Assembly (NCBI GenBank): GCA_965246785.1
Contig: CBDFFM010000032.1
Coordinates: forward strand, 1 to 64,000
DNA: 64,000 bases
Direction of reading: 5' to 3'
Source: UBA1952 sp965246785
GTDB taxonomy: Bacteria > Bacteroidota > Bacteroidia > Chitinophagales > Chitinophagaceae
Both the position numbers and the translations under genes were made by a program. How positions within the stretch are numbered: the first letter of the stretch is position 1; each line of letters begins with the position of its first letter. The notes under the pieces are model-generated. The model was not told where the DNA came from. It worked only from the letters and a program-made list of their open reading frames with translations, and did not search any database. Of the stretch, positions 32,873 to 40,128 are shown piece after piece.

Positions 32873-33676
32873 ATGAACCGCTCCCAACTCATCCAAGCCA
32901 TCCGCAAAAAAAAATCCGTCCTCTGCGTTGGCTTGGACACCGACCCTGCTAAAATTCCCACGCACCTGCAAGGCGATGAAGACCCTGTCTTTGCCTTCAA
33001 TAAGGCCATCATTGACGCCACAGCGCCTTATACCGTTGCCTATAAGCTCAACACCGCCTTCTACGAGGCGCAGGGCATCAAGGGCTGGCTCAGCCTGCAG
33101 AAAACGCTGAACTACATCCCGCAAGGCATCTTCACAATTGCCGACGCAAAGCGCGGCGATATCGGCAATACCGCCGACCAGTATGCCACCACTTTCTTTC
33201 AGACTTATCCTTTCCACTCCGTAACGGTAGCGCCTTATATGGGCGAGGACAGCGTCGCGCCATTCCTGAAACATAAGGGCCGCTGGGCCATCGTCCTCGG
33301 GTTGACTTCCAATACGGGAAGCCAGGATTTTCAGATGCTGCAACTGGCAGATGGGCGGCATCTTTATGAAGAGACGCTGCGCAAAGTCTCGACCTGGGGT
33401 AGCCCCGACAATCTGATGTTCGTTATAGGGGCCACGCAGACTGAGCAGTTGCTGCACATCCGCAGCATTGTACCTGAGCATTTTCTGCTCATTCCCGGCG
33501 TAGGCGCGCAGGGCGGCGATTTGGATGAAGTGTGTAAAGCGGGCATGAACGCAGACGCTGGCATTCTGATAAATGTATCCCGAGCTGTGATTTACGCAGG
33601 CAGCGGCGAAGATTTTGCGCAAAAGGCGGGCGACGCCGCAAAGGATTATCAGCAGCAGATGGCGAAGTATCTGTAA
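32873..33676 (+). CDS. pyrF: Orotidine 5'-phosphate decarboxylase (type 2)
   Basis: The 267-aa enzyme has the PyrF signature IADAKRGDIGNTADQY, with catalytic Asp91-Ala-Lys93. It also has an early SVLCVGLDTDPAKIP and the late LLIPGVGAQGGDLDEV phosphate-binding loop. The size and sequence place it in the longer type 2 group. It makes UMP from OMP, the last step of pyrimidine synthesis. It follows the Mrp gene closely and ends at a perfect hairpin right before the DUF2851 start. Confidence 0.95.
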   Translation: MNRSQLIQAIRKKKSVLCVGLDTDPAKIPTHLQGDEDPVFAFNKAIIDATAPYTVAYKLNTAFYEAQGIKGWLSLQKTLNYIPQGIFTIADAKRGDIGNTADQYATTFFQTYPFHSVTVAPYMGEDSVAPFLKHKGRWAIVLGLTSNTGSQDFQMLQLADGRHLYEETLRKVSTWGSPDNLMFVIGATQTEQLLHIRSIVPEHFLLIPGVGAQGGDLDEVCKAGMNADAGILINVSRAVIYAGSGEDFAQKAGDAAKDYQQQMAKYL

Positions 33677-33701
33677 TTTTTCGGAACGTTTTTCCGAAAA
33701 A
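33677..33701 (+). terminator. Perfect hairpin between pyrF and the DUF2851 gene
   Basis: TTTTTCGGAA (33677-33686) and TTCCGAAAAA (33692-33701) are perfect inverted copies around a 5-nt loop, and the next gene's ATG is at 33703. The A/T ends fit a weak bidirectional terminator, but the place is unusual. The hairpin fills the region where a ribosome would bind for the DUF2851 start, so it could also dampen its translation. Confidence 0.55.
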
Positions 33702-33702
33702 A

Positions 33703-34989
33703 ATGCAGGAAGCCCTACTCCAATTCATCTGGCAATACAATCTCTACCGTCCGGGCGGGCTGACGACTCATACCGGCGAGCCGCTTCAGGTCATTCATCC
33801 CGGCACGCTCAACCGCAATGCTGGCCCGGACTTCAACATGTCGCGGGTAAAAATCGGCGACACGACGCTCGTTGGCAATGTAGAGCTGCACATCCGCACC
33901 TCCAACTGGCTACGCCACCGCCACGATGCAGATGCCGCCTATAGCCGCGTCATCCTGCACGTTGTCTATGAGCACGACATGCCAGAGCCGCCTGGCGGCA
34001 TTCCTATTCTGGAATTGAAAGACCATATTCCTGCTTATGTGCTGGAGCGCTACAGTCACCTTATTCAGACCACCGCCCCGCTGCCCTGCGCCGGTGCCCT
34101 GCAAAGCGTCAGCGACATCACACGCTCCTCCTGGCTGAGCCGGATGCTCGTAGAGCGCTGGGAGCAAAAGCTGGGCGCGTGGAATGAAGAATTATCGCAG
34201 GCCGGCGGCGACTGGCACACGCTGCTCTGGTGGCGATTGGCTGCTAGCTTTGGCTTTAAAATCAATGCAGCGCCTTTCCTGCAGCTCGCGCAATCGCTGC
34301 CGCTGAAAATCATTACCCGGCAATCTTCCCTTCTTCAGATAGAAGCCCTGCTCTTCGGGCAGGCCGGCTTTCTCGCCGGCACTTTTGAAGATGATTATCC
34401 GCAGGGGCTTCAGCAGGAATATGCCTTCCTGCAACAGAAGTACACGCTCCGGCCAATGGAGCCGCACCTCTGGAAATTTTTACGACTGCGGCCGGCCAAT
34501 TTTCCGAGTATCCGCCTTGCGCAGCTTGCGGCCCTGCTCCATAGCTCACCCAATCTTTTCTCCGCCATTAGTAATGGTGACGGCGCCGATAAGCTTGCCA
34601 AATCACTTTCTGTAAAGGCGAGCGCTTACTGGAATAACCATCTCCGCTTTGATGAACCGCACCAGCGTTCAAGCCCGAAATCCCTTGGCGCTGATGCGGT
34701 GCAAAGTATCATCATCAATACCATCGCGCCCGTGCGCTTCCTGTATGCGCACACACATGGGCAGACGGACGCCTCTGAAGCAGCCCTGCAAATGCTGGAA
34801 GGCCTGCCGGCTGAAGACAACAACATCGTCCGTATGTGGAAAGGCTACGGCTGGAGCGCGGCGCACGCTGGCAGCACGCAGTCGCTCATTCAGCTTTACA
34901 ACAACTATTGCGCGGGCAAGCGCTGCTTAGAATGCGCCGTCGGACTGAGCATTATACGTTCGCCGTCGGCTTCACGGCCAGATGAATAG
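33703..34989 (+). CDS. DUF2851 family protein
   Basis: The 428-aa protein matches the Bacteroidota family DUF2851 along its length. It opens ALLQFIWQYNLYRPGGLTTHTGEPLQVI, with the conserved HPGTLNRNAGPDFNMSRVKIG and GNVELHIRTSNWLRH. It ends in a Cys-containing tail (NNYCAGKRCLECAVG). The conserved Asp, Glu and His in the first 110 residues resemble a PD-(D/E)XK nuclease core, but that is my inference; no function is known. Its last 18 nt overlap the convergent OsmC gene. Confidence 0.85.
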   Translation: MQEALLQFIWQYNLYRPGGLTTHTGEPLQVIHPGTLNRNAGPDFNMSRVKIGDTTLVGNVELHIRTSNWLRHRHDADAAYSRVILHVVYEHDMPEPPGGIPILELKDHIPAYVLERYSHLIQTTAPLPCAGALQSVSDITRSSWLSRMLVERWEQKLGAWNEELSQAGGDWHTLLWWRLAASFGFKINAAPFLQLAQSLPLKIITRQSSLLQIEALLFGQAGFLAGTFEDDYPQGLQQEYAFLQQKYTLRPMEPHLWKFLRLRPANFPSIRLAQLAALLHSSPNLFSAISNGDGADKLAKSLSVKASAYWNNHLRFDEPHQRSSPKSLGADAVQSIIINTIAPVRFLYAHTHGQTDASEAALQMLEGLPAEDNNIVRMWKGYGWSAAHAGSTQSLIQLYNNYCAGKRCLECAVGLSIIRSPSASRPDE

Positions 34990-35379
34990 GACATTCTTGT
35001 ACAAGTCCGGGTGCAGGCTTTCATAGACCGGGCAGGTAAGGGCGGCCTGCTCCAGCACGGCGCGCTCATGGTCGGTATAGTGGTGCGGGCCGGAGATAAT
35101 CATGCTCACTTTGATTTGGCCGATGCGCCGCGGGGACTGTTCCATCACCTTTTCCACGCCGCATTCAATGCGCGGCAGCGGGATGTCGCGCTTCTTAGCT
35201 ACCAGTGCCATAATAGTGCACATGCAAGAAGCCAGCGCCGAGGCTACGAGGTCGGTCGGTGAGAAGCAGGAGCCTTCACCGCCATTGTCGGGCGGCGCAT
35301 CAGTCTCGATGAGCGTTCCGGATAACAAATGGGTGGCAGCAGTTTTCAATCCGCTTTCGTAAATAACTTTAGCCGTCAT
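34972..35379 (-). CDS. OsmC family peroxiredoxin-like protein
   Basis: From the ATG at 35379 the protein has 135 residues. The OsmC fold pattern is clear: GGEGSCFSPTDLVASALASCM with Cys52/Cys54, and a late ALTCPVYESL with Cys116. These two cysteine sites would make the peroxidatic/resolving pair that reduces organic hydroperoxides. It acts in the cytoplasm in stress defence. The longer frame to 35421 would add 14 poorly conserved residues. The end overlaps DUF2851 by 18 nt. Confidence 0.88.
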   Translation of the reverse strand: MTAKVIYESGLKTAATHLLSGTLIETDAPPDNGGEGSCFSPTDLVASALASCMCTIMALVAKKRDIPLPRIECGVEKVMEQSPRRIGQIKVSMIISGPHHYTDHERAVLEQAALTCPVYESLHPDLYKNVLFIWP

Positions 35380-35593
35380 AGCAGGTAGGGTTTGCGCCAA
35401 AATTAAGGCCGTGGCATTCACCTCAACTTTGTCAGGCGGTTTTCAAAAAGTTAAGCGGCGGCATGAATGTTAGGGCAGGACTAACGAGGCGTTTAGGAAA
35501 AACATCTTCCCTATTATCAGAATGCTGCGTAACTTTTACGTCCAAACTATAAGCGCCTATTGCCCGTCTATCTTACTTAAGTGAACATCTATC

Positions 35594-36400
35594 ATGCTTA
35601 AGCTTTCATTCATCATACCGCTGTTGCTCCTCAGCACCGGAGTCATCGCGCAAGTAAATATTTCTCAGAGGCTTCCTGCGCCTAAAAAGCCTAAGCCTAT
35701 CCGCACGGAGCTAAGTGTAGGCGGCCGCCTCACCACGGATGGCTGGAGCGCATTCATTGACAAGGGCTATGTGCGCAGTCAGGATGCCAAGCAACGCGAC
35801 CAGTTTCACGATGTGCGCCTCTTCCAACTGGAATTCAGCGAGCATAAAGACCCCAAGGAAGTAAAGCATGCGTTGAGCGACCAGGGCTCCGGCGGAGCGC
35901 AAAAGACCAAGCCCTTTATCTTCGGTAAAATCAATAATTTTTACGCGCTCAAGCTCGGCTACGGGCTGCGTAAGATGATTGCCGGCAAGCCGGAACCGGG
36001 CACTGTTTCTATTCATTGGGTAATGCTTGGCGGCCTGTCGCTGGGTTTGGAGAAGCCTTATTACTTAGACGGCTATGTGCCGCAGGATAACAATGGAACC
36101 CTTGCTCCAGCCACCTTCAAGTACACCGACGAGACAAAGGAATCTTTCCTAAACGAGCAGTATATCCGCGGCGGCGCCGGCTTTCAAAAAGGCCTAGGAG
36201 AAATCCAATACATCCCTGGCATCCATGCCAAGACGGCGCTGCATTTTGACTTCGCGGCGAGCAAGCATAACCTGATGGCGGTGGAAACCGGGATTGGCGC
36301 CGAGTATTACAGCCGGGCCATTCAGCTAATGGCGAATCAGGAAGCGAAGCCCTACTTCGTTAATCTCTTTGCATCCTTTCAATTTGGCCGCCGCTGGTAG
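35594..36400 (+). CDS. Exported protein of unknown function upstream of lipA
   Basis: The 268-aa protein has a signal peptide (MLKLSFIIPLLLLSTGVIAQ). The mature part reads RTELSVGGRLTTDGWSAFIDKGYVRSQD and goes on with alternating strands (LKLGYGLRKMIAG, SIHWVMLGGLSLGLEKPYY), ending FVNLFASFQFGRRW. The final Trp after a strand is typical of an outer-membrane barrel. I recognise it as a conserved Bacteroidota protein often beside lipA, with no known role. lipA starts 18 nt downstream, so they form an operon. A weak -7 element (TATCTTAC) lies near 35569. Confidence 0.7.
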   Translation: MLKLSFIIPLLLLSTGVIAQVNISQRLPAPKKPKPIRTELSVGGRLTTDGWSAFIDKGYVRSQDAKQRDQFHDVRLFQLEFSEHKDPKEVKHALSDQGSGGAQKTKPFIFGKINNFYALKLGYGLRKMIAGKPEPGTVSIHWVMLGGLSLGLEKPYYLDGYVPQDNNGTLAPATFKYTDETKESFLNEQYIRGGAGFQKGLGEIQYIPGIHAKTALHFDFAASKHNLMAVETGIGAEYYSRAIQLMANQEAKPYFVNLFASFQFGRRW

Positions 36401-36418
36401 CGGGGGTAATTTTACGTC

Positions 36419-37366
36419 ATGATGCAGGAGTTGCAGGTAATACAGCCGGAAGCGGCCGTAGTGGAGTCAAAAATCAAGAAGCCGAACTGGCTGCGCGTGA
36501 AGTTGCCCACAGGCGAGGGCTACCGCCACGTGCGCAGTCTGGTAACGGAGCACAAGCTGCATACCATCTGCGAAAGCGGCAATTGTCCGAATATGGGCGA
36601 GTGCTGGGGTGCGGGCACAGCTACCTTCATGATTCTCGGCAATATCTGCACCCGCTCTTGCGGCTTTTGCGCCGTGGCCACAGGCCGCCCGCTGCCGGTG
36701 GACTGGGACGAGCCGCAGCGTGTTGCCGAAGCAATTCACCTGATGAAAGTGAAACACGCTGTCATAACTTCCGTTGACCGGGATGAGCTTAAAGATGGCG
36801 GCTCCATCGTTTGGTACAATACTATCAAAGCCGTTCGGGCGCTCAATCCTGAAACGACATTAGAAACACTCATCCCCGACTTCCAGGGAAAATGGGACAA
36901 CCTTCAGCGCATCGTTGACGCCGCGCCGGAAGTGGTCTCACACAATGTGGAGACTGTGCCGCGTCTTACAAAGCAGGTGCGCATTCAGGCAAAGTTTGAC
37001 CGCTCACTGGAAGTGCTCAAACGCCTGAAGGAAGGCGGCATGCGCACGAAGAGCGGCATTATGCTCGGTCTTGGAGAAACGCACGAAGAGGTTCTGGAAA
37101 CTTTGCAGATGCTCGCGGATGCAAACTGTGATGTTGTCACGCTTGGTCAATACCTGCAGCCTTCTCAAAAGCACCTGCCGGTCGTGCGGTTTGTGCATCC
37201 GGATGAGTTTGCGGAATATCGCGAAGCGGGCTATCACATGGGCATTGACTTCGTAGAAAGTGGCCCGCTCGTGCGCTCCTCTTACCACAGCGAGCGCCAC
37301 GTCTTCAGCGGCGAGGGCCGTTCCATCTGGGAGGGTGAGCGCGCCATGATGGCGAAGGTCGCTTAA
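36419..37366 (+). CDS. lipA: Lipoyl synthase
   Basis: The 315-aa radical SAM enzyme has both cluster sites. CESGNCPNMGEC gives Cys51, Cys56 and Cys62 for the auxiliary cluster, and CTRSCGFC gives Cys77, Cys81 and Cys84 for the SAM cluster. Conserved segments include ITSVDRDELKDGGS, LIPDFQGKWDNL and HNVETVPRL, and a late VRSSYH supplies the conserved RSSY. It inserts two sulfurs into octanoyl groups on lipoyl domains of 2-oxoacid dehydrogenases. ATG codons at 36419 and 36422 are equally possible. A perfect palindromic terminator follows at 37415. Confidence 0.97.
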   Translation: MMQELQVIQPEAAVVESKIKKPNWLRVKLPTGEGYRHVRSLVTEHKLHTICESGNCPNMGECWGAGTATFMILGNICTRSCGFCAVATGRPLPVDWDEPQRVAEAIHLMKVKHAVITSVDRDELKDGGSIVWYNTIKAVRALNPETTLETLIPDFQGKWDNLQRIVDAAPEVVSHNVETVPRLTKQVRIQAKFDRSLEVLKRLKEGGMRTKSGIMLGLGETHEEVLETLQMLADANCDVVTLGQYLQPSQKHLPVVRFVHPDEFAEYREAGYHMGIDFVESGPLVRSSYHSERHVFSGEGRSIWEGERAMMAKVA

Positions 37367-37414
37367 GTTTTTTCATCCAAAAGTGGGATGCAGCGCAGCA
37401 CGGCTAAAGTAAAT

Positions 37415-37436
37415 AAGGCACTCAATTGAGTGCCTT
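37415..37436 (+). terminator. Terminator after lipA
   Basis: AAGGCACTCAATTGAGTGCCTT is a perfect 22-bp palindrome; folded, it leaves a tight loop, and it is followed by TCTCGTTTTT. It lies 48 nt after the lipA stop. Confidence 0.75.
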
Positions 37437-38064
37437 TCTCGTTTTTAATAGTCGCAGAAAGCTGTGCCTTTGCTATCGCTGAACGATTCGTGGGTATGCG
37501 GTTAGAACTGTTCCTTTTTGAGAATTGTATGCGATTCCCCTGGACACTGTTCTTTGAATGATTCCCTTGTCGTTCAAACTTTTGTATTGATAGCGTACGC
37601 GCTTCATAGTTCAGTAGTACGCGACTCATTTTATAAGCTCGCTAAACCTTCGCTGTGAGCGATTCTTGATAAGTTCCGCTTTGCATTTTTTGTATAAGAC
37701 TGTTCGCCGGTTGTGTTAACTACCTTTTTGAAATGGTGCGTATGTGTAAGGTTATTGCCTGTTTCCGGTTAGAGACACTCCACAGACAATCCGACTGATG
37801 TATTCGTAATGTGTCGTACATACATCATCCGGGCGGCAAAACCAACATGTGTATCTACAACTTACCGCTATCAGTTATAGCCGCGCCGAACCAGTCATAT
37901 CTGTTTCTTGCCGGATTTGAAGAGGCCGTTTTTGAACAGGCAAAACGCAACGTTTTTTATTTTAAGTGAAAAATAAGCACGCCTAAACTGCTTGTTCATG
38001 ACATGTTATCGGAGCCTCTTTGCGTGTATGAAACTATCCTTTGTGATTTTCTTTGGGCATTCTC
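37437..38064. other. Long AT-richer intergenic region upstream of the fibre operon
   Basis: About 630 bp without a credible gene, clearly richer in A and T than its surroundings. A minus-strand frame at 37363-37629 (88 codons) has no family features and crosses the terminator, so I leave it out. GATTC-containing motifs recur at about 37480-37570. The operon promoter probably lies at the right end: TTG near 38002 with a TTTG-ending element (CCTCTTTG) about 20 nt later, or TATCCTTTG near 38035. Neither is a clean match. The size suggests a long leader or several regulator sites for the fibre operon. Confidence 0.4.
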
Positions 38065-38913
38065 ATGTTACGTGTTCAATTAACTGTTCTTGTACTGAGC
38101 CTGCTCACCACGCTGGCCGCCGCCCAAACGAAGATTGGCGGTAACCCGGTGTATATCAATGCGGATGCTTATCTGGAACTTGGTGACAGCGTTGGCGCAG
38201 ACAAGGGTTTGCTGATGCCGCGCGTTGCATTGAAATCCATAGTCTCGCCGGCACCAATGCAGGCGCACGTGGCCGGAATGGCGGTCTACAATACGGCTTC
38301 CGCCGGTGTGCCGCCTAATGACGTCAATCCGGGGGTTTATTATAATGATGGCAGCAGATGGCAAAAGCTGAATTCAGGCGCAAGTGGCGGATTTATACAA
38401 GTGCGGGATAGTAATGTGCTATACATCACCCCGCGCCAATTGACTGTGGCGCTTTCCAAAATCCTGCGCAACAGCGACACGGCCACCATGCTTGCCAACT
38501 ACTTTAATGCGGCGTTTAACGGGCTTATGAAGCAAGGGCAGGCTATTGGGCTCGGCGGAACGCTGACGCAACCTACAACCATACACGCAAGCCACACGAA
38601 TACGCTGGCCGTGACAGGCCTGGCTCGCGGTTCCGGCTCAGATAGCATTGTAGTATCGGAGAATGGTACGGGTATCCTCAAAAAAGTAGCGCCCGGCAAC
38701 TTTTCTAACAATGTTGTGAAGATGGTGTACAGCGCCTTTAAGGGACAGACAGCATTCACCGTTTTTCAGCCAGTTACCGACGTCAATAAAATCAGCCTTT
38801 ACCGGAACGGGATTAAGCTGGACGTAACGCAGGTTGGTATTAATGTCATTCAATTAGAGCCTGGCGTGAGCTGCGACGCCAATGACGAAATCAGAATCGT
38901 TCAAATCTATTAA
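38065..38913 (+). CDS. Exported fibre-like protein, first gene of fibre operon
   Basis: From the ATG at 38065 the protein has 282 residues, with a signal peptide (MLRVQLTVLVLSLLTTLAAAQ). The N-terminal part (GADKGLLMPRVALKSI and GVYYNDGSRWQKL) is the known lead-in of Bacteroidota fibre proteins related to tail-fibre heads. One repeat module follows (QAIGLGGTLTQPTTI...TGLARGSGSDSIVV). It ends in a beta module GQTAFTVFQPVTDVNKISLY, then RNGIKLDV, which resembles a module I know from phage tail fibres. It has no T9SS sorting domain. It is the first of four same-strand genes, with the second starting 106 nt later. Confidence 0.7.
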   Translation: MLRVQLTVLVLSLLTTLAAAQTKIGGNPVYINADAYLELGDSVGADKGLLMPRVALKSIVSPAPMQAHVAGMAVYNTASAGVPPNDVNPGVYYNDGSRWQKLNSGASGGFIQVRDSNVLYITPRQLTVALSKILRNSDTATMLANYFNAAFNGLMKQGQAIGLGGTLTQPTTIHASHTNTLAVTGLARGSGSDSIVVSENGTGILKKVAPGNFSNNVVKMVYSAFKGQTAFTVFQPVTDVNKISLYRNGIKLDVTQVGINVIQLEPGVSCDANDEIRIVQIY

Positions 38914-38931
38914 TCACTTTTTCAATCCCCT

Positions 38932-39017
38932 CAAAACACAAACAACAACACAAACGACAACACAAGCAAGACACACAACCAAAAAACAACAAACACACAA
39001 AAAACAACACAAACAGC
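38932..39017 (+). promoter_or_regulatory. T-free, A/C-rich leader before the second fibre gene
   Basis: For 86 nt the plus strand has no T and only four G, and it is otherwise A and C in ACA/AAC-like short repeats. It lies between the stop of the first fibre gene and the ATG at 39020. Such a tract cannot fold with itself and would give an open ribosome landing site. It might work as a translation enhancer where Shine-Dalgarno pairing is weak, as in Bacteroidota. A frame reads through it, but the signal peptide begins only at 39020, so it is not likely to be translated. Confidence 0.55.
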
Positions 39018-39019
39018 TT

Positions 39020-40096
39020 ATGAAAAAGCACAATTACACAACAAGCAGGATAGCACTTATAATGGTGTGCCTGCTGGGCCTCCTCGGCACTCATGCCTAC
39101 GCCCAACGCAAACCCACGAACGTGATAGACAACAAGGGGACGATTAAGTCCGTCCTTGATGGCACATCAAAATTCGTGGACACCGCCGAAAACGGTCTCA
39201 CCAAGGTGAACGACTCTACACTCTCGCTGGGCGGGCAGCTCATCCGGGTGACGACCATTGACATCAACGGACAGAAACTGCAGCTTGCCAACCTCGTGTC
39301 TGGCTTACGCACCGACAGTCTGGTAGTTGCCGACCCAAGCACCGGTGAGCTGAAGCGCATCTCCGCATCGCAGCTTCTGAACAATCTGAACGCCAAAAAC
39401 GGCCTGCGCAAGGACAACGACAGCATCAAGCTGGGCGGGCCGCTTACAGAGGCTACGACTATCACGGCTACAGGCACTAATTCGCTGACCCTAAACAACA
39501 GCGGCACGGCGGGCGCGATTAAGATTACCAACCTGACATCGGGCGCATCGTCTGACAGCCTTTTGGTGATAGACCCCGCTACCAACAGCCTTCGCTATAT
39601 CAATGCATCTACTTTGCTGAAAAACCTTCAGGCAAATAATGGCCTTACCAAAGTGGGCGATACGCTGCAACTTGGCGGCAACCTGAACAGAAACACAACG
39701 CTCAGCACCAATGGTAAGAATCTGACGATTGGCGTAGGCGGCGCAGGTTCCGACTCCCTCAACATCACCGGTCTCTCCACCGGCAATACCGCCACGGACA
39801 ACATCATGGTGGTGAACAGTGTGAGCGGCAAGGTGGGGCAGGTAGCGGTTACCTCGTTAATACAAAGTGGCGAGAACTCCTTCACTGCTACCGCAGGCCA
39901 GACGAGCTATTCTGTATCAAACATGCCTGCCATACCGTCTAAAGTTTGGGTATATCGCAATGGCGCGAAGCTGGTGGGCGGCAGCGCATCCTCAGTCGCT
40001 TCTGACTACACCGTCTCGGCGGGAACAGTTACGCTCGTGCTCAATGGCTATTCCGTCTCGGCGGGCGACGTCATTGAGGTGCAATGGGTGAAATAA
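39020..40096 (+). CDS. Exported repeat protein, second gene of fibre operon
   Basis: The start at 39020 is set by the signal peptide (MKKHNYTTSRIALIMVCLLG, ending HAYAQ); a frame open 46 codons upstream reads the A/C leader. The mature 330 residues hold three copies of a module of about 60 residues: NGLxKxxDSxxLGGxL, TTIxxxGTNxLTL, LTSGxxxDSLLVxDPxTGxLKRI. It ends in the same kind of module as the first gene (FTATAGQTSYSVSN...KVWVYRNGAKLVGG...DVIEVQWVK). Repeats of this kind should form elongated beta-structured stalks. No T9SS sorting domain is seen. The third gene begins 32 nt downstream. Confidence 0.75.
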   Translation: MKKHNYTTSRIALIMVCLLGLLGTHAYAQRKPTNVIDNKGTIKSVLDGTSKFVDTAENGLTKVNDSTLSLGGQLIRVTTIDINGQKLQLANLVSGLRTDSLVVADPSTGELKRISASQLLNNLNAKNGLRKDNDSIKLGGPLTEATTITATGTNSLTLNNSGTAGAIKITNLTSGASSDSLLVIDPATNSLRYINASTLLKNLQANNGLTKVGDTLQLGGNLNRNTTLSTNGKNLTIGVGGAGSDSLNITGLSTGNTATDNIMVVNSVSGKVGQVAVTSLIQSGENSFTATAGQTSYSVSNMPAIPSKVWVYRNGAKLVGGSASSVASDYTVSAGTVTLVLNGYSVSAGDVIEVQWVK

Positions 40097-40128
40097 GAAA
40101 GACGATTACGCTCTTCATTTAAACTAAG

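Noticed and set aside
37363..37629. 88-codon open frame on the minus strand after lipA
   Set aside because: It crosses the lipA terminator palindrome, ends inside lipA, and shows no signal peptide, domain or conserved pattern.
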